Below, piece after piece: positions 10,031 through 18,820 of a stretch of DNA of 64,000 nt. The stretch is from G963674835 sp963674835 (GTDB taxonomy: Bacteria > Planctomycetota > Planctomycetia > Pirellulales > Thermoguttaceae), in NCBI GenBank assembly GCA_963674835.2, contig CAXXKC010000002.1, forward strand, positions 620,001 through 684,000, written 5' to 3'. The notes beneath the pieces were generated by a model. It had not been told where the DNA came from. It made no database searches and worked only from the letters and a program-made list of their open reading frames with translations. Position 1 is the first letter of the stretch. Every line of letters starts with the position of its first letter. The translations under genes were made by a program, and so were the position numbers.

Positions 10031-11614
10031 CTACAGGATCTGAATGCCAAGCATTCTGGGCAGCGGGCTTGCATCGAGTTGGGCGACTTGGAGGTTCTTC
10101 TCGCGTGCCTGTGCGGCGGCGAGGCCGGCGACTTGGCCGGTGGTCATCCAAACGGGCTCCATGCGGAGGACCGACATGGCCACGTGAGTGCTCGACATGG
10201 CCACAGGGACGAGCAGGTTGTCGATGTTCTTGGGCAGCATGGCGGCGTAGGGGATCTGGCCGGGTTGGGCCGGCCCTTCGGCCTTCTTCGGGTACCAGAG
10301 GACGCCTTCCATGTAGCCGTCGACGAGGAAGCGGCGGTCGTGGCAGGGGTGAACGTCGAAGGAATGTTCTCCCATTGCGATGGGGTGCTCGACGACAGGC
10401 GTGCGGCCGGTCTTCTTGTCGACCGTGAAGTTGTGTTGAGTGAGGATCGCCCGACCTTCGATGCGGCGCCCCTGGCGAACATAGATCTGCCAGGGCCAGT
10501 GGCCGTTGTCGACGAACTCCTCGTCGTGGAGACCGATTTGTTGCATCTTCTCGCGAATGGAATCGGGCATCCGAGGATCGTGCTGCAGGAACCAGATGAA
10601 ACCCGCCGCATGGTCGACATGGAACTGGTCGAGGGATTGCCGGTGGCGGCGACCCGCTTCCGGGTAGCCCCAGTTGATGCCGGGGCAATTCAGGCTGGTC
10701 AGGTCGGTGATGCTCCCGTTCAATTGGTACTTGCGCCGAGGGATCGCCCTACCGTAGCTGTAGGAGCGTTTGCGACCCGTCTTGTAGTCTTCGATCAAGG
10801 GAAGGTAGTCGGGCAGATGCTGTTCGTAGGTGGCCGGTTTTTCGATCTCGATTCGGTGGTCCGGGTCGTCGGTGAAGATCGATCGGGCGCAGAACGCTTG
10901 GATCGCGATCGAGGCCTCGCCCGTATCGGCGGTGTGGATCTGCTCGCCGGTCCTCCAATTCATGTAGTGAATACCGGCTTTCGACTCGCCGTATTCGTCG
11001 CGAGGTTCGCGACCGACACGATAGGGGACGTTAGCCCTGGCTGCCAGGTCGCCTTCGTAGGTTGCGTCGATGAACGTTCGGGCAGTGAACTGAGACTTGG
11101 CCCCTGAGCTGTCCTCGAGTTCTACCTTGGTGATCCGGCCATCGGCCACCTCGGCGCGCGTCAGCCAAAGGCCGGGCGACCACCGGAGGTGTTCTTCTTC
11201 CGCCGCAAGCATTTGCCGAAATATATGCTCGGCGACAGATGGTTCGTAGTACCAGCCGTCATGAGTCAGCTTCAACCGAGCGGGATCGTTCCCGAGGATT
11301 TGTTTGTAACGATCGCGCACCCCGCGTATGAACTCGAGGACGAAGCCGCCGAACAGGTGCCGACGAACGGCGTCGGTCGTACATAGTCCACTCGCCGCCA
11401 TGCCACCGGGGTTCTTCTTCGGGCAGGCAAGCACGACGCGTTCTCCGTGCCGCGCGGCTTCGATAGCGGCCGCGATTCCACCGGGTGTGCTGCCGTAGAC
11501 GAAGGTGTCACACGAATGGCAATCGGGCACGGTTCGTGAGTCCGCTCTGGCAGTTTGGAGTGCGGCTGCGGCTGCGGCTGTGCCAACCGTAAGGAGGAAT
11601 TCACGACGCTGCAT
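10031..11614 (-). CDS. Tat-exported FAD-dependent oxidoreductase
   Basis: 527 aa. GGGAG lies 9 nt before the ATG. The N-terminus MQRREFLLTVG is a twin-arginine signal followed by an Ala-rich stretch. A Rossmann FAD-binding motif reads YGSTPGGIAAAIEAARHG (about residues 40-57), then PGGMAASGLCTTD, typical of the FAD_oxidored family abundant in planctomycetes. A second conserved block TFIDATYEGDLAARANVPYR is also family-typical. The substrate is unknown; family members are often next to sulfatases and glycosidases and are thought to oxidise sugars or sugar derivatives. It has no operon partner here. Confidence 0.85.
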   Translation of the reverse strand: MQRREFLLTVGTAAAAAALQTARADSRTVPDCHSCDTFVYGSTPGGIAAAIEAARHGERVVLACPKKNPGGMAASGLCTTDAVRRHLFGGFVLEFIRGVRDRYKQILGNDPARLKLTHDGWYYEPSVAEHIFRQMLAAEEEHLRWSPGLWLTRAEVADGRITKVELEDSSGAKSQFTARTFIDATYEGDLAARANVPYRVGREPRDEYGESKAGIHYMNWRTGEQIHTADTGEASIAIQAFCARSIFTDDPDHRIEIEKPATYEQHLPDYLPLIEDYKTGRKRSYSYGRAIPRRKYQLNGSITDLTSLNCPGINWGYPEAGRRHRQSLDQFHVDHAAGFIWFLQHDPRMPDSIREKMQQIGLHDEEFVDNGHWPWQIYVRQGRRIEGRAILTQHNFTVDKKTGRTPVVEHPIAMGEHSFDVHPCHDRRFLVDGYMEGVLWYPKKAEGPAQPGQIPYAAMLPKNIDNLLVPVAMSSTHVAMSVLRMEPVWMTTGQVAGLAAAQAREKNLQVAQLDASPLPRMLGIQIL

Positions 11615-11676
11615 GGAGTCGACTCCCAGAGTAGACTTCTAGCTTCCGTTTACAACAATTGTGGCGCGAACTTTGG

Positions 11677-11990
11677 TCAGATGCAATGGCTGGAAATGGT
11701 GTCAGTGATCACCGGCAATGCCGGTGGTTTGGAAACGGAGTGAGTCTTCGCACGAGTGAGGCAGAGATCAATGATCGCGGCTACTGTCTGGTGGGGATCA
11801 TCCGGCAGAGGGTCGCTGGCCTGTTCCAGCATGACCTCGTGCCAGCGGTCCAGCGCCGTTCTGCGCTTCTTGCGTCCAGGCGTGAGCTTGACGGCGCTGC
11901 CACTGATCTTGACGTACCACCAGCCGTCTGAGCGGCGGAACCAGGGGTGGGGCTGCTCGGCATGATCGACCCTTCCAATCCAGAGGAAAC
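11677..11990 (-). pseudogene. N-terminal remnant of a tyrosine recombinase/integrase
   Basis: The frame encodes EQPHPWFRRSDGWWYVKISG, then VKLTPGRKKRRTALDRWHE and a helix MLEQASDP. This resembles the N-terminal arm-binding part of integrases common in planctomycete elements (aromatic WWYV, then KL.G...R..A..R). The catalytic domain is absent and the frame ends soon after LCLTRAKTHS. It abuts a tRNA 3' fragment, the expected arrangement for an integrase next to its attachment site. Confidence 0.55.
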
Positions 11991-12154
11991 ACGGTGGTGG
12001 ACGGGAAAGGTCCGCTGCCGCTTCCGATCCGGCTAGCACCCGGGTGGGAAGCCCTTCTTCAACGAGCGGCCTGAAAGGTGCAAACAACCATTTCGCCGCA
12101 CGATACGATTGCCGAACCGAAGCCGCAACTCTTTGCCGCCATTCATATTCTGGC

Positions 12155-12201
<47 letters not shown>

Positions 12202-12395
12202 ACTCTTGGGGACCCGTCGAAAACCCTGAAAAACCCGAGGGTTTTCGTCATTCTACCCCCGAAAACGACTGTTGCAAGAGATTGCAGAGAAGTGCCGTTA
12301 TCCTCGGGAAATTGCGGTATTCCAGAAAAGCCGCTGCGCGCAAAACGGTAGTATACCGGTTTGCGCTTGTGCGGTTTTCCTCGGGAAACGGCCTC

Positions 12396-12436
12396 AGAGC
12401 CCCGCCCGGCCGAAACCGAGCGGGGCTGGTCTGAGC
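12396..12436. terminator. GC-rich hairpin
   Basis: AGCCCCGC and GCGGGGCT are perfectly complementary, separated by about 13 nt, flanked by CAG/CTG-like bases. No T-run follows. It lies just downstream of the truncated capsid gene (minus strand). Confidence 0.35.
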
Positions 12437-12464
12437 GGGGGTCGTCTACTCTTGGTCACTCCAA

Positions 12465-13523
12465 CTATGCAGCCGCGGATGGTCCCACCGGCAACCGCTG
12501 TACACGCTCATAGCTTCCGAGCGTACCCGCGGCGGGCGGGCGTCGATCTTCCCTTCCTGCTGCTGCGCCGCTAGCTTCCGGTAGGCGGTGGCCGTCTTCT
12601 GGGTCGACCTCAACGACACCCTCGCAGTTGAGGACCGCTAACGGCGTGGCAGCGCCAGTGCCTGACGCAATCATCGCATCGTCAACGAAAAACGCCGCCG
12701 CGTCGGCCAGCTTGCTGCCCAGCTCGTCTTCCATGCTGGCCGAATCGGCCAGTAATTCCGACGAGACCTGGACGAGGATGAACAGCTTCCGAGGTTTCAG
12801 CGCCAACTGCCGCAGCTTCGGCGTCGACGCATCAGGCTGCCCGCCCTCCTCCTTCCAGGTCGCGGAGATCCCGCCGTAGAGCAGGCCGGCGGAATGATCG
12901 GCATCATCGAAGGCCGGCACGCGCAGTTCGTTGGTAGTCATCCGCCGAACGTCGCAGTTCGACAACATGAACGACTTTTCGAGCGTGCCGGCAATGATCT
13001 CGCGGGCGAATTCGACGGGCACGGCGAAGCCGCCAGCCGAGTCCACGCCTTCCATCATCCCAGCAAAGGCGGTTGCCGCCGGCACTAGCCGGTTGTCGTG
13101 ATGCTGCGGGGCGTTGCCGACGGCATTCAAAAAGTCGCCCATGCCGTGGAATTGGCCGGAGCTATGCGTCTGGCCAAACAGGGAGTCAAACCTGTTCGAC
13201 CCGCCGCCGAACGGATCGCACGGCACCCTCGTGGGCTCGGCCAGGCCGGTGAGCTGATACGCTTGGCCGCTGCGGCGCTTCGGTTCGGCGGTCCACTTGC
13301 CGCCGCCGTAAGTGTATCGGCCCATCGGCAGCTTGCCCCAACCCGCTTGTGCGTCGGTGATTTGCACGCGCAGACTCTCCGCCTCTGAGAGCAATTCGGT
13401 GATCTCCAAATTCTCCGAGGCGGTAATATCGCGGCCCGAACGGGCAGCGTCGTCAACGATTTGACGCCCCTTGTCCAGCGCCGCTTGGCGTTGGTCGAGC
13501 AACTCTTGGATTCCATCACTCAT
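12465..13523 (-). pseudogene. HK97-fold phage major capsid protein, C-terminally truncated
   Basis: I chose ATG 13523 (MSDGIQELLDQRQAALDKGR) because TAGGAA lies 9 nt upstream. The first 60 residues are the helical scaffold-like delta region. From about residue 145 onward, FAREIIAGTLEKSFMLSNCD, VPAFDDAD, ATWKEEGGQPDAS, KLFILVQVSSELLADS and FVDDAMIASGTGAATPLAVL are typical HK97-family capsid blocks. After about residue 300 the homology stops; the frame continues as low-complexity sequence while another frame (STQKTATAYRKLAAQQQEGK) looks more protein-like. The last 80-100 residues of a normal capsid protein are missing. No portal, protease or tail genes are next to it, so this is a prophage relic. 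Confidence 0.75.
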
Positions 13524-13674
13524 TGTGTCGATTCCTATAGGAAACACGCGTTTCAAAACGACTGCCATTCTCTGGCAGCCCCAAGGCTCGTGCTACGTCT
13601 CGGCGTAGTCGGTCGCCTGTCGCATCCGGCCTTGGCGCTATCTCGGCAGCGTTTGGGGCCGGGTGCCTTGTATC

Positions 13675-13926
13675 CTATTCGCCGGTGTCGGCGATCATTT
13701 CCTTGTCGCTGGCCAGGCTACCCGCAGGTGCCGATGTTTGATCGACTTCCCAGCACGATGCCGTAAACGGTGTGCGGGATGTCATCCCGCCCTGTGCGAT
13801 GAACATCTGCACGTCCTGCTCGCGATAGCGCAGCGTTGCAGCAACTTTGATCGGACGCGGGAACGCACCCAGCCGCACCCAGCGGTGGAGTGTTCCCCGG
13901 GAAACTTTTGATCCGTCATCGCTGAA
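13675..13926 (-). pseudogene. AlpA/excisionase-like HTH protein, start lost
   Basis: The frame reads SKVSRGTLHRWVRLGAFPRP then IKVAATLRYREQDVQMFIAQ, the MerR-like winged-helix pattern of AlpA and phage excisionases (T-L-x-R-W...G-x-F-P-x-P...R-x-x-x-x-D-V). An in-frame TGA lies 8 codons before SRGTLHR and there is no convincing start codon after it, so the first helix seems deleted. It sits between the capsid relic and the divergent integrase, the normal place for an excisionase. Confidence 0.5.
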
Positions 13927-14081
13927 TCATGCAGTACCACGTGAAGATGCGGCAGTTGACTCCCTGGCGACTGGTGCTAGCATTGCTATTGACACCTGAT
14001 GGGACACCCACCTAATAGAATTGCCACCCGGTGGAGTACATCAGAGGGATCGGGCGTTGAAGTCGTATTGGAGGCTATACC

Positions 14082-15311
14082 ATGACGCATTCTCGCGCGT
14101 CCAAGGGCGGCGAAAGGCCTGCCAAGCCCCGTCCAGACTTTCCGCTGTTCCCGCATGCCACAGGGAGGTGGGCGAAGAAGATCAAGGGGAAGATGCATTA
14201 CTTCGGGCCGTGGGCCGATCCAGACGCGGCGCTGGCTCGATACGTTGAGCAGCGCGATGACTTGTATGCTGGGCGGAAGCCTCGCCCCAAGGGCGGAGGG
14301 CTGACGGTTAAGGATCTGGTCAGCAGATTCCTCATCGCCAAGAAGGCGAGGGTCGATGCCGGCGAGCTGGCCCCGGGGACCTTCGTGGATCAGTACAAGG
14401 CCTGTAAGCGTGTGGTCTCTGTGTTCGGCAGTGATCGGCTTGTAGATGACCTTGCCCCCGATGACTTTGAGACACTACGCGCTCAGATCGCCAGGACCTA
14501 CGGCAAGCTGTCGCGCAAGGTGGAAATCAAGCGGGTCCGTATGCTCTTCCGGTACGCGCACGAGGCCGACCTGATCGACAAGCCCGTCCGATTTGGGCCG
14601 GGGTTTATCGGCCCGAGCCGGCGTGAGCTGCGCTGTGAACGGCAGCAGAATGGGCCACGCATGTTCGAGGCGGCCGAGATCCGGGCCATGCTGGCAGCGA
14701 CGACAGTGCCCATGAAAGCCATGATCTTGCTCGGCGTGAACTGCGGTTTTGGCAAGACTGACGTGGCGAACCTGAGTATCAAGAACCTGGACCTGAAAGG
14801 CGGCTGGTGCAATTACCCGAGGCCCAAGACTGGGATCTCGCGACGCTGCCCACTCTGGTCGGAAACCACCAAGGCTATTCAGGCGGCACTGAACGTACGA
14901 CCGAAGCCTCAGGATAAATGCGATGCCGATCTGGTATTCATCACGCCCGACGGGCGGCGATGGGTGTGGACCCGAGGAAGACCATCGGATACCGTCGCTA
15001 CCGACCTGGAAGAACTGGCGCACGTGTCCCGTGCGGACCGGGTGACGGCAACTATGGGGCAGTTGCTCAGCAAGTTAGGGCTGGCCCGCCGGGGCCACTC
15101 GTTCTATGCGCTGCGGCACACCTTCGAGACCATCGGCGGCGAGTCTCGCGACCAGGTGGCAGTGGACGCCATTATGGGACACTCACGCGAGGATATGGCC
15201 AGCGTGTACCGCGAACGGATCGCTGACGATCGCCTGCAGGCGGTTGTGGAACATGTGCGAAGGTGGCTGAAAGGAAAGTCGACGAGGACCATTCGGCAGT
15301 CAGTGAGATGA
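14082..15311 (+). CDS. tyrosine recombinase/integrase
   Basis: 409 aa with GGAGG 7 nt before the ATG. Residues about 20-80 (FPLFPHATGRWAKKIKGKMH, YFGPW, then a helix) are an arm-binding domain of the kind seen in planctomycete integrases. Residues about 85-170 are the SAM-like core-binding domain. The catalytic domain has HSFYALRHTF (H-x-x-x-x-x-R), MGHSRED (GH) and VYRERI (nucleophile Tyr). At the box I position, where most family members have an Arg, the sequence is GVNCGFGKTDVANL with no Arg. It faces the island at 15.5-40.4 kb and could have mobilised it or the decayed prophage to the left. Confidence 0.85.
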   Translation: MTHSRASKGGERPAKPRPDFPLFPHATGRWAKKIKGKMHYFGPWADPDAALARYVEQRDDLYAGRKPRPKGGGLTVKDLVSRFLIAKKARVDAGELAPGTFVDQYKACKRVVSVFGSDRLVDDLAPDDFETLRAQIARTYGKLSRKVEIKRVRMLFRYAHEADLIDKPVRFGPGFIGPSRRELRCERQQNGPRMFEAAEIRAMLAATTVPMKAMILLGVNCGFGKTDVANLSIKNLDLKGGWCNYPRPKTGISRRCPLWSETTKAIQAALNVRPKPQDKCDADLVFITPDGRRWVWTRGRPSDTVATDLEELAHVSRADRVTATMGQLLSKLGLARRGHSFYALRHTFETIGGESRDQVAVDAIMGHSREDMASVYRERIADDRLQAVVEHVRRWLKGKSTRTIRQSVR

Positions 15312-15479
15312 CACCCTTGCCCACCTGAAAAGGTTATTTCTATTTGGCCTCTCGGAAATCGGGCGACTCGGCAAGGGTGAATAACATGAGCAAACTGAGA
15401 GCGGCTGTCCAGCAGGACCGAATCGAATGCCGCATGTGAAAGACGCTCGCCCCTGGCTCTGGCGAATTCGAAAGACCGA

Positions 15480-15507
15480 TTGTCTTCCCGAGTGTGCGTG
15501 CTAGAAT
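15480..15507 (+). promoter_or_regulatory. predicted sigma70-type promoter of leader copy 1
   Basis: TTGTCT (15480-15485), 16-bp spacer, TAGAAT (15502-15507). The same arrangement lies at nearly the same distance before the other three leader copies. Confidence 0.55.
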
Positions 15508-15566
15508 TGTTGTTAGTGGAGGGGTAGTATATCGAAGTCAGCCTCCCCACGTGATTGATCTTGATA

Positions 15567-15677
15567 TAGTCGGATGACTAGATAGAGAGCAACTCGGTTC
15601 TGCCGGGGGGCTCGTTGACGAGTAAGCCGACGTGGTCGAATACCTCCGGGTGTTCCGCCACGTCGGCTTTCTTTGTT
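15567..15677 (+). ncRNA. leader element, copy 1 (GGAU hairpin plus intrinsic terminator)
   Basis: Starts with a 5-bp hairpin TAGTC-GGAT-GACTA. Then come CTCGG-TTCTG-CCGGG, the hairpin TCG-TTGA-CGA and, from 15624, a terminator with a 12-13 bp stem (AAGCCGACGTGG/CCACGTCGGCTT) capped by an inner AATACC/GGTGTT stem, followed by a T-rich tail. It ends 57 nt before the start codon of the 101-aa gene. Upstream, 15514-15551 can fold as a 9-position stem (GTGGAGGGG/CCTCCCCAC). Confidence 0.8.
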
Positions 15678-15734
15678 CTGGTTGGCCGCTGTGGTTCGGA
15701 CGAACGATCCTCTCGCACGGAAAGAGCAACGGAC

Positions 15735-16040
15735 ATGAGACACGATACTGAACTTTCGGACGCCGGTCGCCAGTATGCGGCAGCGTGCGATGCACACTAT
15801 ACGCGACACGATCTGCCCGGGGCTCTCCGGTTATACATGACCATCGTGGCATCGCAACCGGACGCACAGGAAGCCGGTTACGCTCGCACACAGGTTCAGA
15901 ACATCGCCAACGCCGTGGTGCCAAAGCAGGAACTCCTGGATGCTCAAGTGGAACTGGCACTTGCGCACCTGGAGAACGACGGCGCACCGGCTGCCGAGCG
16001 GATTCCCGTCTCGCTGCACGGCACGGAGCTGTCCAAGTAG
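15735..16040 (+). CDS. small TPR-like hypothetical protein
   Basis: 101 aa, GGAAAG 10 nt before the ATG. All-helical by composition. ALRLYMTIVASQPDAQEAGY resembles one tetratricopeptide-like helix pair (L-Y-x-x-I-...-P-x-x-x-E-A-x-Y-A). No signal peptide or membrane segment. It is the first gene after leader copy 1 and is followed 45 bp later by the BMC-H gene, so the two are probably co-transcribed. Function unknown. Confidence 0.7.
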   Translation: MRHDTELSDAGRQYAAACDAHYTRHDLPGALRLYMTIVASQPDAQEAGYARTQVQNIANAVVPKQELLDAQVELALAHLENDGAPAAERIPVSLHGTELSK

Positions 16041-16085
16041 CACCGGCATCAGCACGGGCATTCGATCAAGAGGGAGACTGGCGTC

Positions 16086-16352
16086 ATGCTCGCGATTGGA
16101 TTGGTGGAAACGAAGGGCCTGATTGCGTTGGTGGCCGCCACGGACGCCATGGTAAAAGCCGCGAATGTCCACGTTGTGAAGCGAATTGGAATTGGGGGAG
16201 GCCTGGTCACGACGATCGTCAACGGCGACGTGGGCAGCGTGCGCGCGGCCGTCGATGCAGGCGCCCGTGTGGCTGCTCGGGTGGGCGAACTGGTAGGCAG
16301 CCATGTGATTCCGAATCCGGCAGAAGGCGTAATCGAGGTGTTTCTGGCATAG
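16086..16352 (+). CDS. bacterial microcompartment shell protein, BMC-H (hexamer) type
   Basis: 88 aa, a single BMC domain. AIGLVETKGLIALVAATDAM, VKAANV, VNGDVGSVRAAVDAGA and GSHVIPNP match PduA/EutM/CcmK closely. The pore-lining loop, K-I-G-S-G in PduA, reads GIGGG here, so the hexamer pore should be wider and uncharged. BMC-H hexamers tile the facets of protein-shelled organelles. No BMC-P or BMC-T gene, and no aldehyde dehydrogenase, phosphotransacylase or encapsulation-peptide enzyme, is nearby. It would need partners encoded elsewhere or form sheets alone. Confidence 0.92.
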   Translation: MLAIGLVETKGLIALVAATDAMVKAANVHVVKRIGIGGGLVTTIVNGDVGSVRAAVDAGARVAARVGELVGSHVIPNPAEGVIEVFLA

Positions 16353-16581
16353 CACACTCGTTCGTGCACGTCGATTGGCGTGAGGCACAACTTGCTCAGC
16401 ACAATCAGATGGGGGGGCGCCGTTTGTGTGTCCACCTAGACGCAAATGAGACTCTTCCTGATTTTCTCAGTTTCAGATTGGTTGGGGCAGGCGACCTGTC
16501 AAAATCCTTCTGAGCCGCTTCGGTCCAACCCGTAGCGTGAAACACTGTCGAGCATCTTGAGAACCGCTGGGGTGATCGCTT

Positions 16582-18054
16582 ATGAAAGTCCTTCTGGTTT
16601 ATCCGGCGACGCCGGACACGTTTTGGAGCTTCAAGCACGCGTTGCGTTTCGTCTCGAAACGCGCAGCTTTCCCGCCGCTGGGCCTATTGACGGTCGCCGG
16701 CATGTTGCCCGCCGACTGGCAACTCAAACTGGTGGACCTGAACGTCACCCGGCTGACAGACGACGATCTCCGGTGGGCCGATTACGTGATGCTAAGCGCC
16801 ATGATCGTGCACAAGGGATCCGTATCCGACATCGTGGGCCGTTGCCACCAGTTCGGTAAACAGGTCATTGCCGGAGGACCGCTCTTCACGACCGGCCACG
16901 CCGCCTTTCCGGAGATCGATCACTTCGTGTTAGGCGAAGCAGAGGACCTGATGCCGCAGGTCATCGAGGATATGCGCCTCGGGACCCTCCAGTACACGTA
17001 CACGGCGTCAGACCGGCCCGACATCACGCGCGTGCCAATGCCTCGCTGGGACCTGATCGATCAACGCTCCTACGTAAGCATGGCCGTCCAGTTTTCACGC
17101 GGGTGCCCGTTCGATTGCGAATTCTGCGATATCATCGTCATGAATGGCCGCGTCCCCCGCACCAAGTCGCCGGCCCAACTGGTCGCGGAACTCGAACACC
17201 TGCGACTGAGCGGCTGGAAAGACACAGTCTTCATCGTCGACGACAACTTCATTGGCAACAAGAAACAGGCCAAGGCGCTGCTGCGCGAGATCATCCGATG
17301 GCGGACTCGCACCCGCACGACGATGGGCTTTCTGACCGAGGCCTCGGCCAATCTGGCGGACGATCTGGAACTCTGTGATCTCATGGTCCGCGCCGGTTTC
17401 AAGAAGGTCTTCGTCGGGTTCGAGACGCCGGCAACCGAAAGCCTCGAGGAGTGCCGGAAACTTCAGAACTGCGGCCGCAATCTCGTCGAAACGGTGAAGA
17501 TCCTACAACGGGCAGGCCTTGAGGTGATGGGCGGTTTCATCGTGGGATTCGACAATGACCCGACGGATATCTTCAAACGCCAGTTCGAGTTCATCCAACG
17601 TTCGGGGGTAGTCACAGCCATGGTGGGGCTGCTGACCGCCCTGCCGGAGACGCGGCTTTATCGCCGGTTGATGGACGAGGGGCGAATCGAGACGGAGAGC
17701 ACGGGAAACAACACGCAAGCCGCGCTCAATTTCCAGCCGAGACTAGACCGCGACTTCCTCGTCAACGGCTACCGCGAACTGATGAAGAAGCTCTACGAGC
17801 CGCGAAACTACTACCAGCGGATTCGCACCTTCTTGACAGACTACAGGCCGCAAGGCCCGCGTCTGAGGCTTGCCTGGGCTGACTGCCAAGCCTTTGTCAA
17901 GTCGCTGTGGCTACTGGGAGTGTGGCACCGCGGGCGGAGAGAATACTGGCGGTGTTGCGCAACGATGCTGTTCAGGCGGCCCGGCCAGTTCCATCGGACT
18001 GTCGAACTTGCCATCATGGGGCATCACTTCCGTCGTGTAGCGAGTTCGCTGTGA
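16582..18054 (+). CDS. B12-binding-domain radical SAM protein with DUF4070-like C-terminus
   Basis: 490 aa. The N-terminal 140 residues have the Rossmann-like pattern of B12-binding domains (starts MKVLLVYPATPDTFWSFKHA; IAGGPLFTTG later) but without an obvious cobalamin His motif. The radical SAM [4Fe-4S] motif is RGCPFDCEFCD (C-x3-C-x2-C, about residues 175-182). The Trp-, Tyr- and Arg-rich C-terminus (about 370-490) resembles DUF4070, found with this core in hopanoid C-3 methylase-like proteins. The reaction cannot be told from sequence. It lies 230 bp after the BMC-H gene, with leader copy 2 following. Confidence 0.85.
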   Translation: MKVLLVYPATPDTFWSFKHALRFVSKRAAFPPLGLLTVAGMLPADWQLKLVDLNVTRLTDDDLRWADYVMLSAMIVHKGSVSDIVGRCHQFGKQVIAGGPLFTTGHAAFPEIDHFVLGEAEDLMPQVIEDMRLGTLQYTYTASDRPDITRVPMPRWDLIDQRSYVSMAVQFSRGCPFDCEFCDIIVMNGRVPRTKSPAQLVAELEHLRLSGWKDTVFIVDDNFIGNKKQAKALLREIIRWRTRTRTTMGFLTEASANLADDLELCDLMVRAGFKKVFVGFETPATESLEECRKLQNCGRNLVETVKILQRAGLEVMGGFIVGFDNDPTDIFKRQFEFIQRSGVVTAMVGLLTALPETRLYRRLMDEGRIETESTGNNTQAALNFQPRLDRDFLVNGYRELMKKLYEPRNYYQRIRTFLTDYRPQGPRLRLAWADCQAFVKSLWLLGVWHRGRREYWRCCATMLFRRPGQFHRTVELAIMGHHFRRVASSL

Positions 18055-18134
18055 AGAGGAAACGAGGGGTCGCATCCCAGCACCAATTGCCTTGAGAGTC
18101 CAGCAGCCTCGCGGCGCTGGCTCCACGGGGCCAC

Positions 18135-18162
18135 TTGCCTTCTCTGTTGCATTACGTAGAAT
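18135..18162 (+). promoter_or_regulatory. predicted promoter of leader copy 2
   Basis: TTGCCT (18135-18140), 16-bp spacer, TAGAAT (18157-18162), ending 60 bp before the leader hairpin. The intervening RNA can form an outer stem GTCAGA/TCTGAC. Confidence 0.55.
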
Positions 18163-18222
18163 GGCAACGTCAGACAAGGTGCAAGCGGATATGCAGCGCC
18201 GCAATCTGACTGCTTGGAATTC

Positions 18223-18330
18223 GTCGGATGACTAGATAGAGAGCAACTCGGTTCTGCCGAGGGGCTCGTTGACGAGTAAGCCGACGTGGTCGAATACCTT
18301 TCGGGTGTTCCACCACGTCGGCTCTTTTTC
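18223..18330 (+). ncRNA. leader element, copy 2
   Basis: Same architecture as copy 1: GTC-GGAT-GAC hairpin, CTCGG-TTCTG-CCGAG hairpin (fully paired by U-A where copy 1 has U-G), TCG-TTGA-CGA hairpin, and a terminator stem AGCCGACGTGGT/ACCACGTCGGCT followed by CTTTTT. It ends 46 nt before the DUF2294 start. Confidence 0.8.
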
Positions 18331-18376
18331 GTTCTTGGCAGCACGAGACGTTTCTGTCCAGTAGAGGGAGAGCCCC

Positions 18377-18820
18377 ATGAAGAAGCCTAGTCCAACCATG
18401 GCGCAGCAGGTCGCCCAGGCCGTCAGTGCCTTCCAGCAGCGGCGGACCGGCTACGCGCCCAAAGCGGTGACCGTGGTGCTCAGCCATGACACGCTGGTCG
18501 TCACCCTACACGAGGCGCTGTCACCGGCCGAGAAGGCCTTGGCCCGCACGCCGGAGGGTGCCGTTCAGGTCCAGGAATTTCACCGGGAGTTGTTCAAGAA
18601 CTCCGCCGACCTGCTGCGGGAGGAGATCAAGCGCATCACCGGGGTCGCGGTGGGCGAAGCAGCCGCGGAAGTCGAGACGACGACCGGCGCCGTCGTGCAC
18701 GCATTCACGTCGGGCACGATGGTGCAGGTGTTCCAGCTTGCGGGCAGCATCCCCTCGGACACCTGGAATCGACAGATATCCGACAATTTGCCACACAGAA
18801 CGGGAGCTCCGCCATGTTAG
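18377..18820 (+). CDS. DUF2294-family protein (module 1)
   Basis: 147 aa. GAGGGAG lies about 6 nt before the ATG. The DUF2294 pattern is visible: GYAPKAVTVVLSHDTLVVTL, LSPAEKALARTPEG, then a helix with EFHRELF and LREEIKRITGV, and a final strand VHAFTSGTMVQVF. The biochemical role of the family is unknown; members are small soluble alpha/beta proteins. Its stop overlaps the csrA start by 7 nt (ATGTTAG), implying coupled translation. It is related to the protein at 23115-23612 and more distantly to that at 20090-20470. Confidence 0.85.
   Translation: MKKPSPTMAQQVAQAVSAFQQRRTGYAPKAVTVVLSHDTLVVTLHEALSPAEKALARTPEGAVQVQEFHRELFKNSADLLREEIKRITGVAVGEAAAEVETTTGAVVHAFTSGTMVQVFQLAGSIPSDTWNRQISDNLPHRTGAPPC

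Noticed and set aside
15567..15677. Leader elements as ribozymes or known riboswitches
   Set aside because: I looked for a hammerhead core (CUGAUGA and GAAA) and for familiar ykkC, GEMM and cobalamin signatures and did not find them.
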